A stretch of 49,556 bases of DNA from GCA-002722245 sp964230605 (GTDB lineage: Bacteria > Bacteroidota > Bacteroidia > Flavobacteriales_C > GCA-002722245), in the NCBI GenBank assembly GCA_964230605.1, contig CAXRIN010000032.1, positions 1-49,556 of the forward strand. The letters run 5' to 3'. This document shows positions 1 through 9,349 of this stretch, in pieces. The position numbers and the translations under genes were made by a program. Under the pieces are notes generated by a model. The model saw only the letters and a program-made list of their open reading frames with translations. It made no database searches and was not told the origin of the DNA. Position 1 is the stretch's first letter. Each line of letters begins with the position of its first letter.

Positions 1-77
1 CCGAAAACGGAAGTTCCGTAAAAATGTGTAGTTTTATTCATAGTAGTATTTATTTCTCAAAAACAAATCTACTAAAA

Positions 78-123
78 AAGAGAAAGGAAGATTTTATGGT
101 CTTCCTTCTCTTAATTTTTTTAT
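78..123 (+). terminator. Rho-independent terminator of an off-window gene
   Basis: A purine-rich arm at 78-90 pairs with a pyrimidine arm at 101-112 (12 bp with one bulged A) around a 10-nt loop, and a T-rich run follows to about 120. This fits an intrinsic terminator on the + strand, presumably for a gene whose end lies left of the window. The short reading frame across this stretch has no other support as a gene. Confidence 0.7.
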
Positions 124-231
124 CGGACAACAGTGATTTCTTTTATCGATTTTTGATGTCTTTAATCGTATTTAAAACTCATCCTGACGAAGAGTGTAAT
201 TCTTTTGCGATTAATAGACTATAATTACATT

Positions 232-1062
232 ATGAAAACTCCGCGAATTAGAAGTGTGAACGTGTTGGAGCTTGATCAAGCAATTTTTGATTCTACCTAT
301 CAAATTAGTTTAGAATTAGCCAATATTTTGAATGCTTCATTGCATGTGAGTATGCTTCATACGAAAGAGCAAAAGGAGTTTTATGATACAGTTTACGGAT
401 CAGATTTTACGCAATCCCAAGAAGTGAACGAAAATCAAATATCTGGAATTCTTACAGAAATCAAAAAGAGAGGAGGTTTATTTGATTTTGGATTTTCTAT
501 GGATCATTTTAATGAAGAAGATTCAATTCGTCAAATCTTTGGGAAGCTATCTCCAGAAGAAAGTTTATCGGTTCTTGGATATAATAAATCACCTAAGCAT
601 CAGAAAATCCTAAAGAAGCTTTTAAAGCATGATTTGGGAAATCCAATAATGTTGATTCCCATGGGGAAGAAAGTCGAGAACTTTCATAAATTGATAGTTC
701 CTTTTGATCCAGAATTTATTACCAAAAGAAAATTAATGAATCTTAAATGGTATGCTGATCAATTTGGAGTGATGATTGACTTTGTGCATTTCAAGAAAAC
801 TTCAGAGGAGGCTGAACAAAACCAATTAAAAGAGGTTTATGATATGATCTTTGAATGGGTAAATACTATCGGTTTTTCAAACATAGTTCATTTCCGATTT
901 CCTATTTCTAATAGTTTAAACGAAGGTTTAAAGGATTATTTAAAAGATCAATCTAACTATTTGCTTTGTATTCTCGATAATCAAATAAAAAAGTCTATCT
1001 GTACTAATAGTTCGAGTAATGAGTGTTTGACAGATATAAAAGAAGCTGTTGTCATTCTTTAG
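232..1062 (+). CDS. Universal stress protein (UspA)-like protein, degenerate tandem form
   Basis: The 276-residue protein has the size and alternating strand/helix pattern of the two-domain UspA-like proteins common in Bacteroidota. The end of the first half (GNPIMLIP) and the start of the second (FHKLIVPFD) resemble the last and first strands of Usp folds. I do not see the glycine-rich ATP-binding motif (GxxG then GS/T), so it would be a non-ATP-binding member if the assignment holds. An in-frame TTG lies 27 bases upstream, but ATG at 232 is the more natural start. The tatA gene follows 42 bases downstream behind its own promoter box. Family assignment is an inference from fold pattern; the role is unknown. 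Confidence 0.5.
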   Translation: MKTPRIRSVNVLELDQAIFDSTYQISLELANILNASLHVSMLHTKEQKEFYDTVYGSDFTQSQEVNENQISGILTEIKKRGGLFDFGFSMDHFNEEDSIRQIFGKLSPEESLSVLGYNKSPKHQKILKKLLKHDLGNPIMLIPMGKKVENFHKLIVPFDPEFITKRKLMNLKWYADQFGVMIDFVHFKKTSEEAEQNQLKEVYDMIFEWVNTIGFSNIVHFRFPISNSLNEGLKDYLKDQSNYLLCILDNQIKKSICTNSSSNECLTDIKEAVVIL

Positions 1063-1077
1063 TAGTTGAATAATCCT

Positions 1078-1085
1078 TAACTTTG
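1078..1085 (+). promoter_or_regulatory. Bacteroidota -7 promoter box for tatA
   Basis: TAACTTTG matches the Bacteroidota -7 consensus TAnnTTTG exactly and lies 19 bases before the first tatA ATG. I could not find a TTG at the ideal spacing of about 19 bases (the nearest lie 9 and 26 bases upstream), so the -33 side is weak. Confidence 0.5.
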
Positions 1086-1104
1086 TTACTCATATTTAAA
1101 TCTT

Positions 1105-1344
1105 ATGATGTTTTTGTTTCTAGGTATGAGTGCGGGTTCAATCTTTGTGATTATACTGGCTATTCTTTTACTTTTTGGTTCTAAAGAACTTCCTACAATT
1201 GCTAGGACACTTGGTAAAGGAATTAGAGAAATTAAAAATGCTACTAGTGAAATTCAAAATGAGGTAGTAAAAGGTACTCAAGGAACAGCTGTTGAGGATC
1301 TTAAAAAAATCAAAGACGATCTTGATGTAACCAAGCATATTTAA
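1105..1344 (+). CDS. tatA: Sec-independent protein translocase subunit TatA
   Basis: This 79-residue protein is the pore-forming subunit of the twin-arginine translocase, which exports folded proteins across the inner membrane. It shows the family plan: a short N-terminus, one membrane helix (about residues 10-25, GSIFVIILAILLLFG), the hinge FGSKELP, then a basic amphipathic helix (ARTLGKGIREIKNAT) and a charged tail. Met1, Met2 and Met8 are all possible starts; the first two agree with other Bacteroidota TatA proteins. No tatC is in the window. The antiporter gene starts 1 base after its stop, so the two are probably cotranscribed. Confidence 0.9.
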   Translation: MMFLFLGMSAGSIFVIILAILLLFGSKELPTIARTLGKGIREIKNATSEIQNEVVKGTQGTAVEDLKKIKDDLDVTKHI

Positions 1345-1345
1345 G

Positions 1346-2311
1346 ATGGATTTTTTCTGGTTAATTCTTGGTTTTGTAACACTTATTATTGGAGGTGATT
1401 TTTTAGTAAAAGGAGCTGTAGGTTTGGCTTTAAAAGCTGAGGTTTCAACTCTTGTAATTGGAATGACTGTTGTGTCATTTGGAACATCAGCCCCAGAATT
1501 ATTAGTTAGTATGGGTGCAGCCTTTGAGGGAGGAGAGGAAAGCTTAATGAGTATTGGTAATGTAATTGGTTCAAATATTGCCAATTTAGCGCTTGTATTA
1601 GGGGTGACAGCATTAATATTTCCCGTAAAAGTTAAAAAAGTTTCTGTAAGGCAAGATTGGCCCGTAATGTTTTTCTCTACCATTTTATTTATTGTTTTCA
1701 TGGCATTTTTTGATGGTGAAAATTACATCATTAATAGGGTGGAAGGAATCATACTTTTTACACTAATAGTATTGTTCACCGTTTTCATGATTTGGAAATC
1801 AAGAAAGGCTTCGAGAAATGGAGAAGATCTTGAGGAAGATGAAGATATAACTGAAAATAAAGGGAAGCCACTTTGGGCAAATTTGTTTTTTTTAGCCTTA
1901 GGTTGTACAGGTTTGATTTTTGGATCTAATTGGTTGTTAGATGCAGCTACAAGTATTGCAACAGATGCAGGTGTTAGCCCATTTGTAATAGGTGTTACTA
2001 TTTTAGCGTTTGGAACTAGTGTCCCAGAGTTGGCAGCAAGCGCGATTGCTGCATACAGGAAGCAAACCGATATTGCAATAGGTAATTTAATTGGTTCGAA
2101 TATTTTTAATATCCTTTGTGTTGTTGGTTTAACAGGAGCTGTAACAGGAATGCCGTTGAGAAAAGAAGTCCTTGATTTTGACGCTTGGTGGATGTTAGGA
2201 GTTGCATTCGTGATTTTACCATTAATGATTTTTGGCGGTAAAATTTCAAGATTGAAAGGTGCTATTCTTGTACTTACTTATGCTGCCTATATTTTCTTTC
2301 TGATTAAATAA
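1346..2311 (+). CDS. Calcium/sodium antiporter (CaCA family, YrbG-like)
   Basis: The 321-residue membrane protein belongs to the Ca2+/cation antiporter superfamily. Both alpha repeats are clear: GTSAPELLVS followed by GNVIGSNIANLALVLG in the first half, and GTSVPELAAS followed by GNLIGSNIFNILCVVG in the second. The acidic residues of the PEL motifs are the known cation-binding positions. About ten membrane helices are split by an acidic cytoplasmic loop (around residues 155-170, rich in E and D). It follows tatA by one base. The family exchanges Ca2+ for Na+ or H+; the exact ion here is not determined. Confidence 0.9.
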   Translation: MDFFWLILGFVTLIIGGDFLVKGAVGLALKAEVSTLVIGMTVVSFGTSAPELLVSMGAAFEGGEESLMSIGNVIGSNIANLALVLGVTALIFPVKVKKVSVRQDWPVMFFSTILFIVFMAFFDGENYIINRVEGIILFTLIVLFTVFMIWKSRKASRNGEDLEEDEDITENKGKPLWANLFFLALGCTGLIFGSNWLLDAATSIATDAGVSPFVIGVTILAFGTSVPELAASAIAAYRKQTDIAIGNLIGSNIFNILCVVGLTGAVTGMPLRKEVLDFDAWWMLGVAFVILPLMIFGGKISRLKGAILVLTYAAYIFFLIK

Positions 2312-2349
2312 TTTTCTTGCTTTTCAATCTTAAAATTGAGCTTTGTGGT

Positions 2350-2357
2350 TATCTTTA
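2350..2357 (+). promoter_or_regulatory. Possible -7 promoter box for glutamine synthetase
   Basis: TATCTTTA matches TAnnTTTG at all fixed positions but the last and lies 21 bases upstream of the chosen ATG, which gives a short leader. No TTG lies at a convincing distance upstream, so confidence is low. Confidence 0.35.
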
Positions 2358-2378
2358 TTTCACCACAAATTCGCTAAT

Positions 2379-4562
2379 ATGTCAACGCTTAGATTCAAAG
2401 CTTTAGAGGTTTTAATGAACCGTAATCCTAATGAAAACAATTTTGAAAATAATGCTAATTATGCCGAAATATTTGGCGCCAATGTTTTTAGCTTGGATAA
2501 AATGAAGGAGTTACTTCCGCTGGGAGCTCTAAAGATGGTAGAAAATGCAATCAAATTTGGTGATAAGATCGACATTAAAGTAGCGGGAGATGTTGCAAAT
2601 GCAATGAAAATATGGGCTGTTTCCAAAGGCGCAACGCATTATACACACTGGTTTCAACCATTAACTGGATCTACAGCAGAAAAACATGATGCATTTTTTG
2701 AACCCCTTGGAGATGGATCTGCTATTGAGAAGTTTGAAGGGAAAAGCTTAGTTCAACAGGAACCAGATGCTTCTTCCTTTCCTAGTGGAGGTTTAAGAAA
2801 TACTTTCGAAGCAAGAGGATATACTGCTTGGGATCCTTCTTCACCGGCTTTTATATTTGGAAAAACATTATGTATTCCTACCATTTTTGTTAGTTATACA
2901 GGTGAATCTTTAGATTTCAAATCACCTTTGTTAAAGGCCTTAAGTGCTGTAGGCGAAGCAGCAACAGGTGTAGCGCAATATTTCGACAAAGAAGTTCAAA
3001 GAGTACAAGCTACCTTGGGTTGGGAACAAGAGTTTTTCCTAGTGGATACGGCTTTGTATTCAGCTCGTCCTGATATGCAGTTGACAGGGAGAACATTGTT
3101 TGGTTTAGGGTCTCCTAAAAATCAGCAATTGAACGATAATTACTTTGGTTCAATCAATTCAAGAACAATGAATTTTCTATCTGAAGTTGAGGTTGAGGCT
3201 TTGCAGCTAGGAATTCCAGTAAAAACAAGGCATAACGAAGTTGCACCAATGCAATTTGAGGTTGCTCCAGCTTTTGAAGAATGTAACCTGGCAGTAGATC
3301 ATAATCAACTTTTAATTGAGTTGATGAAGAAGATTGCCAGAAGGCATAATTTTAGAGTGATATTTCATGAAAAGCCATATCAAGGAATTAATGGGTCAGG
3401 AAAGCATAATAACTGGAGTTTGAAAACCGATTTGGGAGTTAATCTGTTAAAGCCTGGGAAGAATCCACGTCAAAATTTACAATTCTTAACCTTTTTAGTA
3501 TGTGCAATCAAAGCAATACATGATTATGGAGATATATTGAGGTCTTCAATGGCTTCTCCAGGAAATGATTTGAGGTTAGGGACAGGAGAAGCGCCTCCTG
3601 GTATTATGTCGGTTTTTATTGGAGAGGAATTGACAAAAAAACTAGATGAAATTGAATCTAAAATTAGAGGAGGTAAAATGACTCCTGAGGAAAAAACAGA
3701 AATTAAATTAAACATTGGAAAAATTCCTCAGTTGTTAATTGATAATACTGATAGTAATAGAACCTCTCCTTTTGCCTTTACAGGTGATAAATTTGAAATT
3801 AGATCTGTAGGTTCAACGCTAAACTGTTCATCGGTTATGACGGCCATAAATACGATGATGGCTAAAGTATTATCAGACTTTAAAAATGAGGTTGATAAGA
3901 AAATAGATCAAGGTTTAAAGAAAGACGAAGCTATTTTTGAAATTCTTAGAAAGTTTATTATCGCTTCCAAAAAAATAAGGTTTGATGGTGATGGATACAG
4001 TAAGGAATGGGAAAAAGAAGCCAAAAAAAGAGGTTTAAGCAATGTCCCAAAGTCGGTTTATGCATATGAAGAAATGATTGGAGAAACTTCTGTGAAGTTG
4101 TTCTCTGATATGAAAGTAATGTCTAAATCAGAATTAGAAGCAAGGTATAACATCAATGTTGAGAATTATCAAAAAATCATTCAAATTGAAGCCCGAGTTT
4201 TGGGTGATATTGCCATAAATCATATTATCCCAACGGCTCTTAATTATCAAACTGAGTTATTAAAAAATGTTCAGTCGCTAAAAGAGGTTTTAGGAGATGG
4301 GGTTGGTGTTAAAACGCAAATTCAAACCATAAGAGAAATCTCTGATAGAGTAGAAGCAATACATCAAAAAGTAGCAGCTTTAGTGGAAGAAAGAAAAAAG
4401 CTTAATCCAGTTAAAAATACCGAAAAGAGAGCTAAATTGTATTGTGAGAAGGTGATTCCGTATTTTGAAGAAATAAGATACGAAGCAGATAAGCTGGAAC
4501 AAATAGTAGATGATAAGTTATGGCCACTTCCAAAGTATAGAGAATTGCTTTTTGCCCGATGA
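2379..4562 (+). CDS. glnN: Glutamine synthetase type III
   Basis: This 727-residue enzyme makes glutamine from glutamate, ammonia and ATP. Its length is typical of the large GSIII class of Bacteroidota and far above GSI or GSII. Visible catalytic landmarks are GWEQEFFLVD (metal-binding glutamate), RHNEVAPMQFEVAP, the FHEKPYQGINGSGKHNNWS block (ammonia and ATP site), and the DNTDSNRTSPFAFTGDKFEIRSVGS block. An in-frame start 36 bases upstream exists, but ATG 2379 (MSTLRFKALE) gives the usual GSIII N-terminus. It appears monocistronic: about 290 bases without a gene follow. Regulation by nitrogen is likely by analogy, not seen. Confidence 0.96.
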   Translation: MSTLRFKALEVLMNRNPNENNFENNANYAEIFGANVFSLDKMKELLPLGALKMVENAIKFGDKIDIKVAGDVANAMKIWAVSKGATHYTHWFQPLTGSTAEKHDAFFEPLGDGSAIEKFEGKSLVQQEPDASSFPSGGLRNTFEARGYTAWDPSSPAFIFGKTLCIPTIFVSYTGESLDFKSPLLKALSAVGEAATGVAQYFDKEVQRVQATLGWEQEFFLVDTALYSARPDMQLTGRTLFGLGSPKNQQLNDNYFGSINSRTMNFLSEVEVEALQLGIPVKTRHNEVAPMQFEVAPAFEECNLAVDHNQLLIELMKKIARRHNFRVIFHEKPYQGINGSGKHNNWSLKTDLGVNLLKPGKNPRQNLQFLTFLVCAIKAIHDYGDILRSSMASPGNDLRLGTGEAPPGIMSVFIGEELTKKLDEIESKIRGGKMTPEEKTEIKLNIGKIPQLLIDNTDSNRTSPFAFTGDKFEIRSVGSTLNCSSVMTAINTMMAKVLSDFKNEVDKKIDQGLKKDEAIFEILRKFIIASKKIRFDGDGYSKEWEKEAKKRGLSNVPKSVYAYEEMIGETSVKLFSDMKVMSKSELEARYNINVENYQKIIQIEARVLGDIAINHIIPTALNYQTELLKNVQSLKEVLGDGVGVKTQIQTIREISDRVEAIHQKVAALVEERKKLNPVKNTEKRAKLYCEKVIPYFEEIRYEADKLEQIVDDKLWPLPKYRELLFAR

Positions 4563-4850
4563 TTTTGTAAAAGTGAATTGTCATTTACCTGAATCTTAAA
4601 TTTATCATGGTTATCTGTTAATCCTTGGTTTGTATCTTTTTATTAAGAGATACATTATAGTTTAAAATTAAATTATTGTACCTGCCAGTTTGATGATTTA
4701 GTTAATGGTAATTCGGTTAGTTTTACTGAGGATTTGAGTGGTTCGAATTAACAACCGCGGAAACTCTGGTTCTTTTGGTAGTTCTTCAAAAATTATTATT
4801 ACTTTTAGGGCTTATTTGGTATAGTACACTAGGTTAAAAAACTTTTAAGT
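4563..4850 (+). other. Gene-poor 288-bp spacer with a possible decayed coding remnant
   Basis: No complete gene is visible. TATCTTTT at about 4632-4639 is a 7/8 match to the -7 box and could start a leader of about 200 bases for the OmpA gene. At about 4672-4749 one frame is open without a start codon and reads like secreted-protein sequence (CQFDDLVNGNSVSFTED) before a TAA. A neighbouring frame then continues as a Ser/Gly/Asn-rich stretch to about 4820. This may be a frameshifted remnant or chance. No terminator for glnN is evident. Confidence 0.35.
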
Positions 4851-7031
4851 ATGAGATTAAACAAACTACTAACTATCTTATTGGTGACTGTGTTTACATT
4901 GGGGTCGATGGCACAGCATAAATTGACTAAGAAAGGAGATAGCGCATTTGAAAAGGGGTATTGGAATGCTGCTATTGAAAACTACAAACTAGCTTTAAAG
5001 AAAGAAAAAGATTCCGAAATCAAACTTAAAATAATGTACAACTTAGGTCAGTCCTATGCTGGTGCGAAAGAGTACAAAAATGCGGTTACTTGGTTTAAGA
5101 AAGTGGAAACTAAGGGGAAGTCTTTCTTGAGTGATCATCCTGAAGTTTTATTAAAAATGGCTGAAGCGTACAAGTCAATGGAGAAGTACGAAGAAGCTAT
5201 GGGAAGTTACAAATCGTACACTGAAATTAAGCCAGATGATGAGAGTGGTAAAAAAGGAGCTAAATCTTGTGAGTTAGCTATTAAATGGACTGATAAACCA
5301 TCAAGATATAAAGTTGAAAATGTTCGTCAACTAAATTCAAAATTCGATGATGCTATTCCTGCTTATTCAAACAGTAGATACAAAGAAATTGTTTTCCAAT
5401 CTTATCGCTCAGGAGCTGTAGGGAAAGGAGAAAATGACGTAAACGGTCAGGCTTATCCTGATATCTACACTTCAAGTTTAGATAAAAACGGTAAATGGTC
5501 ACCAGCTGCGCCGATTGAAGGAGATAGTAAAATTGGTGTAAATACAGAGTTCGCGGAAGGTGGACCAGCTATGAACGAAAAAATGAATACACTTTACTTT
5601 ACAAGATGTAAGAATTTTGATGGTAAAGAAAAGAAAGAAAAAAGCTGTCAGTTATACTACTCAAAGAAAAGAGGTAAAGCATACGGTGAAGCTATTATGT
5701 TGCCACTTGGTAATGATTCATTAATTGTTGCACACCCTGCTTTAACGAATAATGATCAAACTCTCTACTTCGTTTCTAATATGAAAGGAGGAATGGGCGG
5801 TAAAGATATTTGGGTTGCTGATTTTGATAAAAAGGAGAAGACGTGGGTGAATGTTAGGAATTTAGGGCCAGAAGTGAATACTCCTGGAGATGAGTTGTAT
5901 CCATTTGTGCATGCAGATGGGACGTTATATTTCTCTTCTAATGGGCACGTTGGAATTGGAGGTTTTGATATTTTTAAGGTAGAGAAATTGGAAGATGGTT
6001 GGGGACCAGTTGTGAATATGAAAGTTCCAATTAACTCTTCTGCTGATGATATTCAAATTGTTTTTGAAAAAGAATCTGAAAGAGGTTACCTAACTTCAAA
6101 TAGAGAAGGAGGTAGAGGTAGAATGGATATTTGGTCATTTAATTTACCTAAGTTAGTGTTGTTTGTTTCTGGTGTTGTGAAGGATAAGCTTACTAAGGAA
6201 ATTCTTCCTAACTCAAAAGTAACAATGACTGGTTCTGATGGTTCTTCAGTTGAAGCTGTTTCTGATGAAACTGGCGCTTACAAGTTTACTTTAATGCCAA
6301 ATACTACGTACCAAATTCAGGCTGATAATGATATGACTCTTGCAAACCAGTTCGGAGTTCAGGTTAAGAAATATTTTGCTTCAGAAAAAGCATTAATTTC
6401 AACTATCGGAGTTGAGGAGTCTAAAACGTTTATTCAAGATTTAGAATTAGAGCCAATCCCTGTAACTGGAATCGAATTACCAAACATTGTTTACGTATTT
6501 AACAAATGGGATTTGATGGAAGAATCTAAATTGAAATTAAATGGTTTAGTTGAAACTTTAAAAGATAACCCAACTTTAGTTATTGAGTTAAGTTCTCATA
6601 CTGACTTTAGAGGTTCTGCTGAATATAACCGAAACTTAGCTCAAAAGCGTGCTCAATCTGCAGTAAACTACTTGATTTCAAAAGGAATTGATAAAGAAAG
6701 AATGGTTGCTAAAGGTTATGGTGAAGATCAGCCGAAAACAATCGATTCAGCTTATGTAGAGAAATCTTACTTCGGAAAAGATGGTAAGCAGCCAACAGCA
6801 TCTAATTACTCAACAATCACAAAAAGAGGAAAGAGTGTTTCGGCATCTTTTGAAGAGCAAAAAGCAACTTTCGTAGCTGGAATGAAATTGGATGAAGCAA
6901 CAATTACATCATTGAAAACTGAAGGTCTTCAAGAATGTGCTCACCAAATGAACAGACGTACTGAGTTTAAAGTTCTTCGTACGGATTATAAGCCTGGGCA
7001 AACTGCTCAAGGTGTTGGAGAAAAGAAGTAG
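4851..7031 (+). CDS. PorE-like OmpA-family protein with TPR, propeller and CRD domains
   Basis: The 726-residue exported protein has a signal peptide (about residues 1-21, ending SMAQ, no lipobox cysteine). TPR-like helices follow at about 25-145, then WD40/PD40 beta-propeller repeats at about 165-430 (blocks such as LYFVSNMKGGMGGKDIWVAD and LYFSSNGHVGIGGFDIF). A carboxypeptidase-regulatory-like domain lies at about 437-530 and an OmpA C-terminal domain from about 545. Asp585 (SSHTD) and Arg600 (LAQKRA), 15 residues apart, match the peptidoglycan-binding pair of OmpA. The order TPR-propeller-CRD-OmpA is that of PorE, a peptidoglycan-linked component of the type IX secretion system. PorE is a lipoprotein in Porphyromonas, whereas this one lacks a lipobox, so it could be a paralogue. 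Confidence 0.85.
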   Translation: MRLNKLLTILLVTVFTLGSMAQHKLTKKGDSAFEKGYWNAAIENYKLALKKEKDSEIKLKIMYNLGQSYAGAKEYKNAVTWFKKVETKGKSFLSDHPEVLLKMAEAYKSMEKYEEAMGSYKSYTEIKPDDESGKKGAKSCELAIKWTDKPSRYKVENVRQLNSKFDDAIPAYSNSRYKEIVFQSYRSGAVGKGENDVNGQAYPDIYTSSLDKNGKWSPAAPIEGDSKIGVNTEFAEGGPAMNEKMNTLYFTRCKNFDGKEKKEKSCQLYYSKKRGKAYGEAIMLPLGNDSLIVAHPALTNNDQTLYFVSNMKGGMGGKDIWVADFDKKEKTWVNVRNLGPEVNTPGDELYPFVHADGTLYFSSNGHVGIGGFDIFKVEKLEDGWGPVVNMKVPINSSADDIQIVFEKESERGYLTSNREGGRGRMDIWSFNLPKLVLFVSGVVKDKLTKEILPNSKVTMTGSDGSSVEAVSDETGAYKFTLMPNTTYQIQADNDMTLANQFGVQVKKYFASEKALISTIGVEESKTFIQDLELEPIPVTGIELPNIVYVFNKWDLMEESKLKLNGLVETLKDNPTLVIELSSHTDFRGSAEYNRNLAQKRAQSAVNYLISKGIDKERMVAKGYGEDQPKTIDSAYVEKSYFGKDGKQPTASNYSTITKRGKSVSASFEEQKATFVAGMKLDEATITSLKTEGLQECAHQMNRRTEFKVLRTDYKPGQTAQGVGEKK

Positions 7032-7052
7032 ATAAAATTCAATAAATAATTA

Positions 7053-7084
7053 AGCATCCTGACGATTTCGTCAGGATGCTTTTT
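7053..7084 (+). terminator. Strong intrinsic terminator after the OmpA-family gene
   Basis: A perfect inverted repeat of 13 bp (arms 7053-7065 and 7068-7080, GC-rich at the base) is followed directly by a T run. It ends the OmpA transcript and separates it from purM, whose ATG lies only 10 bases beyond the T run. Confidence 0.9.
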
Positions 7085-7094
7085 ATGTTTTAAA

Positions 7095-8264
7095 ATGGCA
7101 ACAGAATCTAGATACGACGCAAGAGGTGTTTCTGCATCAAAAGAAGATGTACATAACGCAATTAAAAACATCGATAAAGGACTTTATCCTAAGGCATTTT
7201 GTAAAATTGTTCCTGATGTTTTAGGAGGAGATGATGATTATTGTACAATTATGCATGCTGATGGAGCGGGGACCAAAAGTTCGTTAGCTTACATGTATTG
7301 GAAAGAAACTGGCGATATGTCGGTTTGGAAGGGAATTGCACAGGATGCAATTATTATGAATACTGATGACTTACTTTGTGTTGGTGCAATTGATAATATA
7401 TTATTGTCTAGTACAATTGGAAGAAATAAAAATCTTGTTCCTGGAGAAGTAATTGCTGCTTTAATAAATGGTACTGAGGAGGTTTTACAAAACTTACGTG
7501 ACAACGGAATAGGAATATATTCAACTGGAGGTGAGACTGCTGATGTTGGTGACTTGGTTAGAACGCTAATTGTTGATTCTACTGTAACTGCTAGGATGAA
7601 GAAATCTGACGTGATTTCAAATGATAATATCAAAGGAGGAGACGTTATAGTTGGTTTAGCTAGTCATGGACAAGCAACATACGAAACAGAATATAACGGT
7701 GGTATGGGGAGTAACGGTTTAACCTCTGCCCGACATGATGTTTTTAGTAAATATTTAGCAGAGAAATTCCCTGAAAGTTTTGATCCTGGAGTTCCTTCTG
7801 ATTTAGTTTATTCTGGATCTAAAAAGTTAACAGAAGAGGTTTCTGGAACCGGAGTTACTGCTGGTAAATTAGTTTTGTCGCCAACTAGAACATATGCACC
7901 AATAATTAAGAAAGTTCTTGATGAATATAGAGGTGTAGTTAATGGAATGGTTCACTGTAGTGGTGGAGCGCAAACGAAGGTGATGCATTTTGTGGATGGT
8001 GTACATGTGATTAAGGATAATTTCTTCTCAATTCCTCCATTATTTAAAATGATTCAGGAGGAATCTGGTACGGATTGGAAAGAGATGTACAAAGTGTTCA
8101 ATATGGGGCATAGAATGGAGGTTTACCTTTCAGAACAATATGCTCAAGGAATTATTGAAATTTCAAAATCATTTGGCGTAGATGCTCAAATTGTAGGTAG
8201 AGTTGAGAACTCAGCAACAAATAAATTAACTTTAAAATCAGAGTTTGGAACTTTTGAATACTAA
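7095..8264 (+). CDS. purM: Phosphoribosylformylglycinamidine cyclo-ligase (AIR synthetase)
   Basis: This 389-residue enzyme closes the imidazole ring in step five of purine synthesis (FGAM + ATP to AIR). The N-terminal half carries the ATP and substrate block (YCTIMHADGAGTKSSLAY, QDAIIMNTDDLLCVGA), and GGETADVGDLVRTLIVDSTVT matches the PurM/PurL superfamily. The glycine-rich loop GLASHGQATYETEYNGGMGSNGLTSAR is also present. The protein is longer than the E. coli enzyme (about 345 residues), as is usual in Bacteroidota. It lies behind the OmpA terminator with almost no room for a leader and is followed 6 bases later by prfA, which suggests cotranscription. Confidence 0.95.
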   Translation: MATESRYDARGVSASKEDVHNAIKNIDKGLYPKAFCKIVPDVLGGDDDYCTIMHADGAGTKSSLAYMYWKETGDMSVWKGIAQDAIIMNTDDLLCVGAIDNILLSSTIGRNKNLVPGEVIAALINGTEEVLQNLRDNGIGIYSTGGETADVGDLVRTLIVDSTVTARMKKSDVISNDNIKGGDVIVGLASHGQATYETEYNGGMGSNGLTSARHDVFSKYLAEKFPESFDPGVPSDLVYSGSKKLTEEVSGTGVTAGKLVLSPTRTYAPIIKKVLDEYRGVVNGMVHCSGGAQTKVMHFVDGVHVIKDNFFSIPPLFKMIQEESGTDWKEMYKVFNMGHRMEVYLSEQYAQGIIEISKSFGVDAQIVGRVENSATNKLTLKSEFGTFEY

Positions 8265-8270
8265 GATTTT

Positions 8271-9344
8271 ATGTTAGATAAATTAGCGGAAATAAATGTA
8301 AGGTTTGAAGAGGTTGGAGAAAAACTGACTATGCCAGATGTTGTGGCGGATCAGAAGAAATTCGCTGAATTAAGTAAGCAATTTAAAGATCTTGAACCTA
8401 TAGTTAAAGTATACAAAGAGTACAAAAATGTTCTTGATAATATAGAGTCATCAAAGGAAATTTTGGAGATTGAAGATGATCCGGAAATGAAAGAGATGGC
8501 CAAAATGGAGATTGAGGAATTGTCGTCCAAGAAAGATGAAATGGATGAAGAAATTAAGATACTTCTTATTCCTAAAGATCCTGCAGATGACAAGAACTGT
8601 ATTATTGAATTAAGAGCTGGTACAGGAGGAGATGAGGCTTGTATTTTTGTTGAAGACATGTATAGAATGTATACAATGTACTTTAAAACAATGGGCTGGA
8701 AGTCGGAAATTATCAATTCTACAGAAGGTACTGTTAAAGGATATAAAGAAATTTCAATGGAAGTTTCAGGAGAAGGTGTATATGGTACCATGAAATATGA
8801 GTCTGGTGTTCACCGTGTTCAAAGGGTTCCTGAAACTGAATCTCAAGGAAGAGTTCATACTTCCGCTATTACAATTGCTGTTATGCCTGAGGCGGAAGAG
8901 ATAGATTTTGAATTGAATTTGAAAGATGTTCGTAAAGATACTTTTAGAGCATCAGGGGCTGGAGGTCAGCACGTAAATAAAACTGAATCGGCAATTCGTT
9001 TAACGCATATTCCAACTAATACAGTTGTTGAATGTCAAGATGGAAGGTCGCAGCATCAAAACTATGATAAAGCCCTTCAGGTTTTAAGGTCTCGATTATA
9101 TCAAGCTCTTTTAGATGAACAAAATTCTGAGATTTCTGCAACTAGAAAAGCTCTTGTTGGTTCAGGGGATAGATCGGCAAAAATCAGAACTTACAATTAC
9201 CCTCAAGGAAGAGTTACAGATCATAGAATTAATAAGACAATTTATAATTTGTCTAATTACATGAATGGTGATGTTCAGGATATGTTTGATGCTATGAAAA
9301 TGGCTGAGACAGCTGAGAAAATGAAAGAAGGGGAAAGCTTTTAA
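8271..9344 (+). CDS. prfA: Peptide chain release factor 1
   Basis: The 357-residue protein is a class I release factor that hydrolyses peptidyl-tRNA at UAA and UAG. The GGQ motif sits in the expected context (RASGAGGQHVNKTESAIRL). The stop-codon-reading tripeptide is PET in HRVQRVPETESQGR, matching the PxT of RF1 and not the SPF of RF2. The GTGGDEA stretch of domain 1-2 is also present. It is separated from purM by 6 bases. It is followed by the heptad-repeat spacer before pyrF. Confidence 0.97.
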   Translation: MLDKLAEINVRFEEVGEKLTMPDVVADQKKFAELSKQFKDLEPIVKVYKEYKNVLDNIESSKEILEIEDDPEMKEMAKMEIEELSSKKDEMDEEIKILLIPKDPADDKNCIIELRAGTGGDEACIFVEDMYRMYTMYFKTMGWKSEIINSTEGTVKGYKEISMEVSGEGVYGTMKYESGVHRVQRVPETESQGRVHTSAITIAVMPEAEEIDFELNLKDVRKDTFRASGAGGQHVNKTESAIRLTHIPTNTVVECQDGRSQHQNYDKALQVLRSRLYQALLDEQNSEISATRKALVGSGDRSAKIRTYNYPQGRVTDHRINKTIYNLSNYMNGDVQDMFDAMKMAETAEKMKEGESF

Positions 9345-9349
9345 AATAG

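Noticed and set aside
24..224. 66-codon open frame at the left edge
   Set aside because: It crosses a clear terminator hairpin, is rich in Phe and Leu from A/T-rich sequence, and runs into the start of the next gene.
1168..1701. 177-codon reverse-strand frame opposite tatA and the antiporter
   Set aside because: It is a shadow of two well-supported genes, and its composition (Thr, Ser, Pro, Asn) is that of an antisense translation.
7289..7633. 114-codon reverse-strand frame inside purM
   Set aside because: Shadow frame of a conserved enzyme; no supporting motif or promoter.
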